Source of the DNA: Aquatica leii
Taxonomy: Eukaryota; Arthropoda; Insecta; Coleoptera; Lampyridae
Assembly (NCBI GenBank): GCA_035610365.1
Contig: CM069432.1
Coordinates: 72,606,520 to 72,670,519, forward strand
Length of the DNA: 64,000 nucleotides
Direction of reading: 5' to 3'
Shown here: one piece after another, positions 13,281 to 23,539 of the stretch
How the letters are laid out: every line of letters begins with the position of its first letter
How positions within the stretch are numbered: the stretch's first letter is position 1
Position numbers and translations under genes: made by a program
Notes under the pieces: generated by a model
What the model was told of the DNA's origin: nothing
The model's input: the letters and a program-made list of their open reading frames with translations, nothing else
The model's database searches: none

Positions 13281-14747
13281 TGTAACGAAACCGCTTGTGA
13301 TGTCCGTATTTGTAATAAAATTGTGTAAAAATCCCAACAAATACGCGTGGACTTCGACCTCGTCGCGTCTACAAGATGCCAGGATCGCGCAGACGAAGAG
13401 TCCCCACTCTAAATGTCCACCGAAGCGTGACCACCAGCAGTATAAAACAGCATGCATCACCGGGAAAATCTATTTATTTTTACCAGTTCTCCTTGTGTTT
13501 ACCTGGAAATATAACCGTCCTGAACCGTCCAAGATTAATAACAACCTGCACCGTACCTGACAATTCTCCTGATTCGCGATTTACCATTTGCATCCGAATA
13601 TTTCATTTATTTTGTACCATAATCATATTTGTTACATTTTGTATCATCATCATCTTTCATTCATTCCGTACCTCTTGCATGTACCTCGTCCTGTCACCTG
13701 TACTGAGTGTATTCATCGCCAGCACCTGTATTTGTAAGTAGCCACCCTTTTGTACCAGTATTGATCGATTTTATTTTATTTTACCTGAATGGTCTTTTTT
13801 AATTTCGTTATTTCATATACATCCCTATTGTAAATAATTTTTCTGATCTGCAATTTCGTGTTGGGGCCAGTGTGGACAGTGGCGATAATAGCCGATAGTT
13901 GCACTAGCCAACGTAATCTCCGTATTGGGTCGTTTGACCTCTAAAAGCCTCCGGGAACACAATTGCTTGTTGGCGGACACTGGCGAACCGCCGATAGTTG
14001 CCCAAGTGATTGCATCCACGAACCGAAACCTCCCAGTAAACCCTGTAAATATACTTTATAATAGAATTACTTGTTGGTGGACACTGGCGAACCGCCGATA
14101 GTTGCCTGAGTAATCATTGCACCGAAACCTTGATACATAAAACGGGATTTAGCCTCTACCGTACTTCCACGTAGCATTCATTCATTATCGTTAAATCTTG
14201 AAAACTAGTATTCATTACCGAAACAACATTCTCGACCCCTACATCTTCCCTTAAAGTCAGTTGCCATCCCTGTACCCTGTCATCTCTAAAAAACCCATTC
14301 GTTCATTGTCATTTCACAATTCATACATACCCTGTAGTAACCTTCGTACAAGTCGCAACCTCCTAGTAATTTACATTTAAGATCCTGTTTATATCGCATA
14401 AACGATCCTTGTACTCCCTTAATATTTGTGCTAGTAGCATTCACGTTCATTTACTATTGGAACTCATACCGGTAATTTTCCACACGCCTGTAGATAACGC
14501 GCCTGTCCGATTTAACCTGAAAATTCCTGGTTTAACCGTTCCGTTATTTTACCGTTTGTATAACACATTAACTCACCTGTGTAAATCCTACTAATACCTC
14601 GATTAATTACAGAGCACCGTATTTTAATTAATTACTTGCAGCAAAGTTCGCAGCTGGAAATTCACGCCGCCATTTTCGTACAAGCGCAATTGAAACTAAT
14701 AAACCTTTAACCTTGCAGTGCGAAATAAATCTACCAGAGGCGTCACA
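13281..14747 (+). mobile_element. Probable LTR of a Gypsy-like retrotransposon, with primer-binding-like site
   Basis: A sharply GC-richer block begins TGTAACGAAACC at 13281 (a TG also lies at 13278) and ends CGTCACA at 14747, giving the TG...CA ends expected of an LTR. Near its 3' end is AATAAA (about 14697). One base after the end comes TGGGGGCGTCGCTC (14749-14762), shaped like a tRNA primer-binding site (TGG first). The length would be about 1.47 kb. Inside are imperfect direct repeats of about 101-108 bp at 13868, 13976 and 14077, sharing GCCGATAGTTGC. There is no second LTR, no gag or pol, and no matching target duplication, so this is either a truncated 5' LTR or another repeat with LTR-like ends. 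Confidence 0.45.
13868..14120. repeat. Imperfect direct repeats of about 101-108 bp within the LTR-like block
   Basis: Three copies share a GTGGACA or GGACACTGGCGA lead and GCCGATAGTTGC. The two better copies (13968-14016 and 14069-14120) match over about 49 bases, with a few substitutions and a small indel. Confidence 0.7.
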
Positions 14748-14849
14748 TTGGGGGCGTCGCTCAAAGGCGAAGAACAACACGCCAGGAAATCATTTATTTA
14801 AGAGTCTTTTTGGAATTATTACAATATACTTAAGTTTATATTATTGTGT

Positions 14850-15005
14850 TTGTTTATCTCAACGTATCTACCGCAAGCTACCCCGGAAGAGTGTTACACT
14901 GTCAAATTTTCAACGTTTAAAAAACTATCGATCTGTGTTAAATTTTATAAAAGATGTTGAAAGTTCTGCTCAACTCCCTGGATACACAATATCACTCGAC
15001 GTAAC
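14850..15005 (+). pseudogene. Possible reverse-transcriptase scrap (Penelope-like?)
   Basis: One forward frame reads SVLNFIKDVE and, 15 residues later, TISLDVT. The spacing of an F-I-K-x-V-E helix before an S-L-D-V strand resembles the first catalytic block of Penelope-like reverse transcriptases (S-F/L-D-V). The match is short and the sequence is cut at about 15006, where the DUF4817-type transposase relic begins on the other strand. It could be chance. It is listed because hammerhead motifs, known companions of Penelope-like elements, lie 1.6 kb away. Confidence 0.2.
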
Positions 15006-15006
15006 C

Positions 15007-15961
15007 ACGAATTGGTATAATTCCGTAGTCCATTCTGTTGACGAATTATTTCCGTGGCATTTTCTATTCGTTCTCGTAATTCTTGTGGGGTGTTAATTTC
15101 TGTGGCATACACAATATTTTTCAAATGAACCCATAAGTAAAAATCAATGGGGTTTAGATTCGTAGAACGCGATGGCCAAGATACTGGTCCTCCACGACCA
15201 ATGCACTTGTTTTGAAAAACATTGTTTATATGTACCTAAACAGGACGACTAAAGTGTGGTGGAGCACCATCATGAAGAAACCACATGCGTTGACGTACAT
15301 TCAACGGCACACTTTTTAATAGTTCAAGCAAATTATTTTGCAAAAATAATAAATACGATTGACCTGTCATACGTTCAGGTAGCACAACAGGGCCAATCAG
15401 TTGACCGCCGACAATACCTGTCCATAGATCTATCAAAAATGGATGTTGAAATTGAACCTGACTTGTCGCATGTGAGTTTTCAAAACTATAAACGTGGCTG
15501 TAAGACAGTTCTTTTCTACTAAACATTGCTTTATCTGCAACCAAAACTTGACTTAAAAAGTGTTCATTTATAGCGCATTGCTCACGTAACTTGAAAGCGT
15601 TGAATATGATACGGATATAAACATTCTTCTCTTAGGATACGCCACACTACGTTTCTGGATATATTCACTTCTCGTGCGATTGTACAAACACTGGAAATGG
15701 GATTGTTATTTACAATATCCAATATTTCTTCTTCTCCATAACACGGCGTGTTCTAGCGCGTCCGGCATTCCGACCCCGTTTTAACCTTAGGTCGCCTGTA
15801 TCACGTCCACGTTGAACAGCATTTACAAATGCTTTAGATACTAGATGTTGTCTTCTAGGAAAACGTTCAGCGTAAACACGTGAAGCATTTGCTGCGTTTT
15901 GAAGCACTTCACCATAAATTAAAACCATGTCTATTAATTCTTGATTCGAGAATTGAGCCAT
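15007..15961 (-). pseudogene. DUF4817-type mariner-like (IS630/Tc1 superfamily) transposase pseudogene
   Basis: Read leftward from ATG at 15961, the N-terminal helix-turn-helix region has FSNQELIDMVLIYGE, ASRVYAERFPRRQH and AVQRGRDTGDLRLKRGRN, the arrangement of insect DUF4817 transposases. A one-base shift near 15735 is needed to continue into EEEILDIVNN and VVWRILREECLYPYHIQRF. After another shift or deletion (about 15600) the DDE domain continues with VADKAMFSRKE, HPFLIDLWTGIVGGQLIGPV and RQRMWFLHDGAPPHF. A TAG at 15236 follows SRPV. Beyond it is WPSRSTNLNPIDFYLW, in which the third catalytic aspartate of the PDLNP motif is now asparagine. The reading ends with INTPQELRERIENATEI. At least two frameshifts, one stop and one lost catalytic residue make it inactive. 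No terminal repeats were identified. Confidence 0.85.
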
Positions 15962-16559
15962 AATATTGATCACAATACAATAAATAAAAAATAATATAAA
16001 ATAACAACAAATAACAATGAAGAAACGACGAACAATAAACAATAATACCAAACAACGAACAACAAATAAAAACAATCTCGGAAACGAAGTATACGCTAAG
16101 ATTAACGTGACAAAACTCAACAATGAATCTATTGACGAAACCTGTACCAATGACCTTAAACCTATAAAATTGCAATTGTGCTTATGCATCTGATAAGATG
16201 TATCACCAAAGTTGATTAAAATACGTAGGAGTATAGTCAATGGTTCTCAAACAATTTTTTCATCAAACTAAGAAAGAATTGTTTTTGTCAAATAACTTGG
16301 TTTTTTCTTTAATATTAGAATAAAGCGTATTATAAATTGTATTCTTATTAAAAGTCGTTATTTTTAGATCAGATGTTTTTAAAATAAGAATAAGTTTATT
16401 TATAAGACCTAGAACGTAATAAATCCATTATACGTAAATATATAATTAGTTTACGATGAAAATAATTTATCCTCCTAATTAGTATATTTGAGGTAGGTGG
16501 TTAAATCCTTCTAATGTAGGAGATGGCGAAAAGAAAACACAACTTACGGTGTTTTTTGT

Positions 16560-16601
16560 AGGCTACGTTTCGTGAACCTATGCGTCCACTTCATCAGGCC
16601 T
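16560..16601 (-). ncRNA. Hammerhead-ribozyme-like motif, type I layout, intact core (left arm)
   Basis: On the minus strand the order is: helix I strand AGGC; core CUGAUGA; one extra A; helix II GUGGAC, loop GCAUAG, GUUCAC (six pairs, one G-U); core GAAA; minimal helix III C-G; cleavage triplet GUA (cleavage expected after 16564); helix I strand GCCU. Helix I (4 bp) pairs perfectly, so both ends sit in helix I (type I). The extra A after CUGAUGA resembles the additional core base known in a viroid hammerhead. Helix III is only two pairs, so a dimeric fold sharing ACGU is likely. Activity is untested. Confidence 0.6.
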
Positions 16602-16839
16602 CTGTTTATTAAATAAGAAAAAACAAAATTAACATAACATATATACAACTCTGGTAAAACAACAAACTTTTTAACTGAATAAATAGTTGTAAAAAACAAA
16701 ACAAATCGTTTAATGTTGTTAGTTTCTGCAAACGATTTGTTTTGTTTTTTAGAACTATTTATTCAGTTAAAAAGTTTGTTGTTTTACCAGAGTTGTATAT
16801 ATGTTATGTTAATTTTGTTTTTTCTTATTTAATAAACAG

Positions 16840-16881
16840 AGGCCTGTTGAAGTGGACGCATAGGTTTACGAAACGTAGCCT
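16840..16881 (+). ncRNA. Hammerhead-like motif, mutated core (right arm)
   Basis: This is the same layout as the left-arm copy, but the core reads CUGUUGA instead of CUGAUGA. Helix II has lost one G-C to G-U (GUGGAC with GUUUAC). GAAA, GUA and the GCCU/AGGC helix I are kept. Changing the invariant A of CUGANGA should greatly weaken cleavage, so this copy is probably inactive. Confidence 0.5.
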
Positions 16882-16963
16882 ACAAAAAACACCGTAAGTT
16901 GTGTTTTCTTTTCGCCATCTCCTACATTAGAAGGATTTAACCACCTACCTCATAATTAGTTTA

Positions 16964-19039
16964 GTTTAAGACTGGTGACATGCCGTTACTAATGTTAATA
17001 TAGAGAAAATTACGTTTTTAAAATAATTGTTGTTTTTGAGCAAGTTTTTTTAGAATGTTAAAATTTTTTGAGTAAAATTAGAGACTATTTAAACTTATGA
17101 TTTAATTTTTTAAAGACTTGATAATGTTAATTTTTTATTGATGACCATGTTTAGAATAATAGTTAATAGTACGGTTAAATGCTATGGCTTTAGTAAACCA
17201 ATCCGTTATTATGGAATATATATATACAAATTCATGAGAGAAAATGAATGAAAAATGTTAAAAATGTTTAGGTATGTAAGTGATGACTTCATATACATAA
17301 CATAATAAATTTGTTGTTTAACTACGGGCGTACCTTTTACTGAGTTTATTGTTGAGAGATTGACAATCAAGCGTTTGGTAGCAGACTCTTCAACGATTTG
17401 ATTTTTAGGTTTTTTTTTTATATTTAATTAGTTGCTACAGAATTATTATGTAGAAATATTTCTGTTTTTTACGGAGTTTGAGAATTTGATGTTTTAATTG
17501 TTTTTGATGATGAGTTATTAAACAAGAAACTATTATAGTTATTAATTATCATCGTTAATTATTTTTGCAAACTCTGACAAAAACAGAAGTTACTTATACA
17601 ACACAGATAGAATATTGTCACCGTGTATACTATTAGCAGAGGAAAACAGTTATTTTATTTGTACGTATTTTTATGTAACAAAATGTCATTTTTTTACTTT
17701 TAATATTTAAGTTTAAATAAATGTATATTAAATATTTACAAATGAACAAATTAACTGTGAATTTTATTTGTAATAAATTTGCTTTTATGTAAGTTAATTA
17801 AAACAGGTTTAATTTAGTATTGTATCATTATTTAAATTAAAGAAATTTTTGATACAGATTGTATTTATAATTAATGCTTTTACAAGAAATGTTTTTGTTT
17901 AGATTTTAACAGAATAAAGTAATTAAATAAACAGCGAACATTAACTTTGATTTACACATTAATTGAAATTGTCTCATAGCAGTGAAAATAAATATTGGTT
18001 TTATTAGAAATTCCAGCAATACATTTTATACTTTCTAGGTTTATAATTCGATAAATTTGTGAAAACTTTCTAAAACGTAAATGCATGTAACTGCAAAGCA
18101 TTAATGACGTAGATAATATACTAAATCCAACAATAAAAATAAATTGCTATTAGAGATATTAACTTTTTGGGTTATAAAAAAAATTTATTTGTTTATTGAT
18201 TCTATTACATTGTTTATTATTTACCATTATAGTGGCAATAGCACTATTTCAAATAGATTTTTAGTTAATTAAAAATAAAAATTAGTAGTAACATATTGCC
18301 ATGTTGTATATTCGGTGAGTTAGGCAACACAGCATACAAAATCAATTGAATAAATTTTTGGTAAATGGAAATTCTCAATATCCAATTTCTCTTAATAGTA
18401 AATCTTATTTTATGAAACGCAACTATAACTAAATTTAGTCTAAAGTTAAAACTAATTGATTTTTCTCAAAAATAAAAAGTAATATGAAACTAATAATAAA
18501 GAAAAAAAGAAGTTAATTGATAATTATACCAAAATGTTGTCGTTTTCTTGAAAGGCTACGAAATGTTATCTTTGTTGTTGTGTGATTCAATTTTCTACTC
18601 ACTGTAGTCATGTAAGATTTGTATTTATTTGTAAAGGACATCTTAATCAACCTGTAAAATCAAACATGTTAATTTAAAAAAAAAACTGATTATTGTTTGT
18701 TAGTAAGGTTATGTAAGAAACGTCTAAAAATTAAAAGAGATAAAAAGAAAAAGTGTAAAATTGTGAGATAAAGGATAAGAAAGACAATACATCGGAAATC
18801 ATTGAAAAATTAGAAAAATGTAATTAGGACTGCCAACATTAGAACAGAAAGTTATTAAAAACTAGCGCCATAGAAATAAGTAATGGTGGTATTTGCCCTG
18901 TTGAAATAGGGAAAAAGTGGTAAAAGATATAAATATGAGTAGCGGTAGCAATAGGAAGGTCTTACGTCTTCCATCTTCCGTTTTCAACTTCTTAACTCCA
19001 AGTCAGTGAAATCGCTATATTAAGACTGATTTATCACCA
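16964..19039. other. AT-rich DNA, nothing recognised
   Basis: No domain, terminal repeat or strong hairpin was found. Slightly GC-richer DNA at 18820-19010 gives no recognisable frame. Confidence 0.45.
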
Positions 19040-19279
19040 GGTAAAACTTGTAGACCATTTTTTGAACTTATTTATTAACCGATTGAGTTCGGATTTTTCG
19101 CATTGAATTTTAGCCCGATTTTTTATTTTTTTAAATTAGATATTTTAAAATATAAACTAAACATTTTTCGAAAAGTCGGACTTGGGCGTTCCATTAATAT
19201 ATTTATTCTAGAAATTTTAAAATGTGTTTGAAAAATAAATATTAAAAAACACCCCTAAAAAATGGTTTACAAGTTTTAC
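19040..19279. repeat. Small inverted repeat, 24-bp arms
   Basis: GGTAAAACTTGTAGACCATT at 19040 onward matches the reverse complement of 19256-19279 with one mismatch. The interior also has weakly inverted GAGTTCGGATTTTTCG and CGAAAAGTCGGACTT. A short MITE is possible; no target duplication was seen. Confidence 0.5.
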
Positions 19280-20535
19280 CAGTTTGGTTTTTAAATCACT
19301 GAAATTTCTCTATGGTATCTGGTATGAATAGCGTAAGCGTAGTTGGCAGAAGTAAGAATTTTCAGTGTTTGCATTTATTTATCTTTAGTTTGTGCTGCAA
19401 AACATAACATCACATAACTGAACTCCAACGCAAATTATCTTGTTATCAGAGTAAAAATTGTTTTTACAAATGTATTACAAAACTTTTAAATAGATTTGAT
19501 GCATTTTAATAGTTTTTATATTTTTTATCTAAATCTAAAAATTACTATAAACCGTAACTATGGGAAGTGTAAATATATTCTAAATAGAATTTAATTTGCT
19601 TCTTATCAGTAGTCCGCATTGAAATTATTATCCGTTTTGAAGTCTGAAATGTTTTTTATTATTGTTAATTGAAGTTTAAGAAAAAAACCTACTAGAAAAA
19701 AAGACCTAAAAAATTGTTTCGTTCACGATCCACTAAAATAGTAAAAACCTTTTTTATGACAACATGTAAAAATGTTTTTCATTTAAGATAACAAATTTAG
19801 TTAATTTGCAAAAATATTGACTCATTTTTTGAAAAAATTTTCTGGAAACCATTAAACTTTTATCTAAAATATGATTTCTTAGGTACATATAACAATAATA
19901 TCATATGACAAGTTATTTTAATTACTTCCGCATCTATTCATAACATAGTATGACTTTTTAAAATTTTAGTTCTTCAATAGAAGAGGTGCACTATTAAGCG
20001 CTTATTTTACTGTATTATTTCTAACATGTAATTATTATAGTATGTTACATTACTTCAACATTACTTATATATTTAATTTTGTTGTTCTTGTTCATAAAAT
20101 CTAGTTCTGGACACACTACGTTTTTATGCTTTTCTAAACGTCATAAAGTAAGCGTCACAGAAAGTCGCCTTCAAAAAACAAAGTATTTTAGGTTAAAGAC
20201 GTAGTTTGAGTTTTGTTGGTAACTGTTATATCGACACAGTTTCATACAACGGAAACTAACATATGTATTTTAAAATGGAATAGAGATTTAAGTAACAAAA
20301 ATAAGACACATGTATAGAAGGTAACGCTTCAGTAACAACAGAAAAAGATAAAAAAAACTTAAATAGTTAATTTATTGACAATACCAATCACGTTTAAAAA
20401 TATCAATATGTTCCCTTATGCCTGCACAAGTTTCGTACACTCATCTCTTGCACTTATCGCATCTGAACCACTCGCATCCCTTTTTCTGATTTTTGAGTAT
20501 GTAGGACAAGAATAATAGTAAATTAGGTAGCAAGC

Positions 20536-20587
20536 GTCGAAAGTAAAGCATAGCATAACAAAATGTATGCTATGAAACTTTCGACGA
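20536..20587. repeat. Short hairpin
   Basis: CGTCGAAAGT (20536-20545) pairs with ACTTTCGACG (20578-20587). An inner GCATAGCAT/ATGCTATG stem extends it, leaving a loop of about 9 bases. It sits at the edge of the dispersed repeat that also occurs near 47.8 kb. Confidence 0.55.
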
Positions 20588-20830
20588 GTGTAATTATTTT
20601 TTGTGATGATTTTGGTAAAATCACATTCTTTTCTGAAAACGAAAAAATTGAAATCAACAGAAATATAATGTTGGTACTACATTTATTACTGAATCTGTCA
20701 AATTTGATATTAACTGTTGCATTCTAATTCTAATGTAATAATTGACTTTGAACAATTAGTTTTATGTGGATTTCTACTTTTCACTCTGTCGCATTAAGCT
20801 TAGATAAAATCGAATTGTCGAATTGAAAGA
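20560..20830 (-). repeat. Dispersed repeat copy A, with decayed coding-like sequence
   Basis: It aligns in the same orientation with 47775-48110, sharing for example ATGCTATGAAACTTT, ATAATGTTGGTA and TACATTTATTACT. On the minus strand both copies give similar peptides: here SVINVVPTLYF and KSRNPHKTNCSKSIITLE, there LVINVLPTLYF and KSKNLHKIKCLKSIIILE. Copy A lacks roughly 70 nt present in copy B and needs frame changes. The protein family is not recognised. Confidence 0.55.
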
Positions 20831-21382
20831 ACAAACCAATAAGTTTGATTTATGTTATTCTTTCTTTTATTTATTATCTTTTTTTGAACTTGTTTGAATA
20901 ACTTGCATCCTAGAAATAGAAGAAAGTAGAGTTTGTAAGCAAATTTGGGCATGCTTCTGCAATACATATCATTTGTAAAGAGATGTCAATTTACCCGATA
21001 CATTCCCATTTTCTTAAATTCTTAATCGAAGTTAGTTGTGCATCAGCTAGCAAATAAGCTTTTATAAATAGAACCTAAACTTTTATATATTATTACGATC
21101 TCCTTGTGATTATTACGTAATAACGTTTTGCTTCTTGACTAGAATATTTAAAAAGTAAAGCCGTAAGAAAAACATCTAAAGATTTTCTTGCTCTTATTAA
21201 TTGCACTTATATTTTCTGTGTACGTTAATTTGCATTCATTGCATTGGTAAATATTTGGTAAATATTGGTAATTATTCGGTAAATATTTTTAATGTGAATA
21301 CCAAATATAAGTTAGTGATCGACACCTCGTCATTATCTTATTGCGATTAAACTATGTTTTAGATTGTCTTTTTTTGGCAACC

Positions 21383-21495
21383 TCCATTGCAAGACGTCGC
21401 CAAACTAAACTTGTTGTTAAGCCAAATAAGAATTCTACCATATTTTTAAGGTAATTGTCCAATTGTTGCTCAACTGCGATGAAAGTGTCAGTTCT
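21383..21495 (-). pseudogene. Pogo/Tigger-like transposase N-terminal fragment
   Basis: The minus strand reads VEQQLDNYLKNMVEFLFGL followed by a short stretch to AMEVAKKRQ. This matches the CENP-B-type DNA-binding region of pogo/Tigger transposases, where a E-x-x-L-x-x-Y-x-x-x-M-x-x-x-x-F-G-L-T segment is followed by L-R-R-L-A-x-x-x-A. The frame breaks on both sides and the DDE domain was not found nearby. The assignment rests on one conserved segment. Confidence 0.45.
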
Positions 21496-21688
21496 CTATA
21501 TATTACCTAAACATTTTGTAGTTCTAACTGATCTTTGTTTTAGCCGTAGTTTCTTTACTATGAAAACGAATAAGAAGAAACATCTACAAGTGAAATTGTG
21601 CTATTTCTCACGCTATTCATTTTTAGTTTAAAAATTGACATCTTTATTTTTTAGTCAAATTTTTTGTATAATTGTGTTTTTTGTTGTA

Positions 21689-21969
21689 AATTTAGCATTT
21701 ATAGTTGTCTGACTAAATGCAAGAAAACTTTCGTTCCAAGTAATGTGTTTTTTAACTAGATACATACTTCAGTTACATAGTTTTAATCTAGTTTTGAACA
21801 ATTATTAATAAATAGAGTTAAAAATCAAATTAGTATTCGACAATATAAAAGAATTTGGGAAATGTTTAATCAACAGTACAACGCATCAAGTATGTATCTA
21901 GTTAAAAAAACACATTACTTGGAAAGAAAGTTTTCTTGCATTTAGTCAGACAACTATAAATGCTAAATT
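21689..21969. mobile_element. MITE-like inverted repeat, about 80-bp arms
   Basis: The arms 21689-21769 and 21888-21969 are nearly perfect reverse complements. They begin AATTTAGCATTTATAGTTG and end ...GATACATACTT. The spacer is 118 bp. No clear target duplication or reading frame is present. Confidence 0.75.
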
Positions 21970-22289
21970 CTTTGAACTGAGACATCATGACTTATGCCAA
22001 ACTTATACTAATATGATTGTTTAAATTATTTGGTAATTTTGTTGTTATATTATTTTGAAGAATTGGTTTCACTTAAAAATTGTCCGATTTTTGTAACTGA
22101 AAGCGTTGCTGAAAGATAGCATGTACGAATTAATCATGTCGTCATTTTATCTCTCAGAAACATTTAAACGTGACATTGTTAGGATCAGCTTACATAACAA
22201 ACCAAAGTTTGTTTTTGATTACACCGAATCTTGCTACTACCACCTGTTTGCAAATCAGCAAAATGTATATTATGATTTTAGAGCGTAGT

Positions 22290-23539
22290 AAAATATGATA
22301 TAACATTTACTCTTTCAATGTACCTTCTTGTTTTTTTACATACGTTTAATATAGAACGCTTGTCTTTGATCATAAATTATGCAAGAATACAGTACACGCC
22401 CACAAGAAATTTTAATTCCCACGGACTGCGAAAACAGCCTTAAAAAAATGTAAAATAAGTGCTTCTTCCATGTACTGTTTCGAAGCGCGAAGTAAAAATA
22501 TAAAATAAGTTCTGTTTAACTTTGAAAGTGAAAAAAAAAATAAAAATGCATTAACAAAAAGAGAGGCTTTGCAGGTCGATTAAGAGAAAACTGATGATGT
22601 TATTAACAATTAAATATTGGTACTGACGATGAATAAAATTTGTGAGAACACTTACAGTTCGGACTCGATGCTGCGGGATGTTTATATGTGACGTCATTTA
22701 GATAAGGTATTTTTTGAAGTTTAATTAGTTTTAGTTATTAAATTTTTTGTTGTTCAATGTGGATTTGTAGATTCGTAGAATGTAAATTTGTTATTTTGAC
22801 AATTTTTTATTATTATTTTTCAGTATTTACTTTTTATTTATACAGTCGTGTAAAAAATGTTTTCTATTTTTTTTATATATTAAAGCACCGTCATAAACGT
22901 AGTTGATTTAATTTTTCGAACCCTAAAATATAAAAAAAATACTGAGCTATAAGGACTATACGGTTGATAATTCAATATTATTTGGTTTGCCGGAGTGAAT
23001 TACCATCGAATTAATTATTTTTCATAATTTATAATTTAATATCACCGCAATATATATAGTAGTAATTAGTGTTTTTTTAAATTTAAATTACATTTTGGTT
23101 AAGCTTACAAAAATTTTATGTAAGTGTGTCTGAAATGCAGGTATTGTAGAAAGTATTATCGGATAAAATAATGCTTAGATTGAAATTCGTAGAATCCAAA
23201 AAGATCTATAAACGATAATGCTATTAATTAGTACAAACTTTGAAAAAATTCATTACTCAATTTTAATTTAATTACATAAATGAAGCGTTTACAAAATTAA
23301 TTAAAAAATTTATTATTTTTGTTTGTATGTAATTGAACTTTATGTGAAATTACTGGGCATTTGACCTTAAAATTAGTTATATATTTTTTTGAAATTTTTG
23401 ATGGCACTGTCTGCAACTTTTTTTAAACTAGTTTTGGTTTAGTCATTTTTGCTTTGAGTTTAAAACAATTTTTTATAGGTTAGAAATTTGTGTAGCATAC
23501 AATCAACTTATAGCTTAAGTACAAAAGAGATTTGATAAA
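22290..23539. other. AT-rich DNA, nothing recognised
   Basis: No supported gene or repeat. The right part may hold the decayed 3' end of the copia relic. Confidence 0.4.

Larger units (their letters stand above)
16442..16963. mobile_element. Long fold-back element, arms 16489-16707 and 16734-16952
   Basis: Two arms of about 219 bp, nearly identical when reverse-complemented, enclose only about 26 bp. Each arm starts TGAGGTAGGTGG and contains a hammerhead-like core. A 12-bp direct repeat ATAATTAGTTTA flanks the structure (16442-16453 and 16952-16963). A shorter direct repeat TAATTAGT also lies at 16476-16483. Either could be a target duplication. No protein is encoded. The family is related to the fold-back at 28827-29201 through the motif ACGTTTYGTG-N4-YAKGCGTSCACTTC. 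Inverted terminal repeats with hammerheads are a known feature of Penelope-like and related non-autonomous elements; assignment to them is inference. Confidence 0.8.

Noticed and set aside
13261..13741. Frames of 99 and 121 codons on the plus strand
   Set aside because: They lie inside the LTR-like, GC-richer block and simply reflect fewer stops there; no known protein motif.
19700..19735. GTGGATCGTGAACGAAAC on the minus strand as another hammerhead relative
   Set aside because: CUGANGA is absent upstream and no helix I can form.
22106..22288. 60-codon forward frame containing RISLHNKPKFVFDYTESCYY
   Set aside because: No recognised motif, no homologous copy in the window and no promoter or splice context; length is within chance for this composition.
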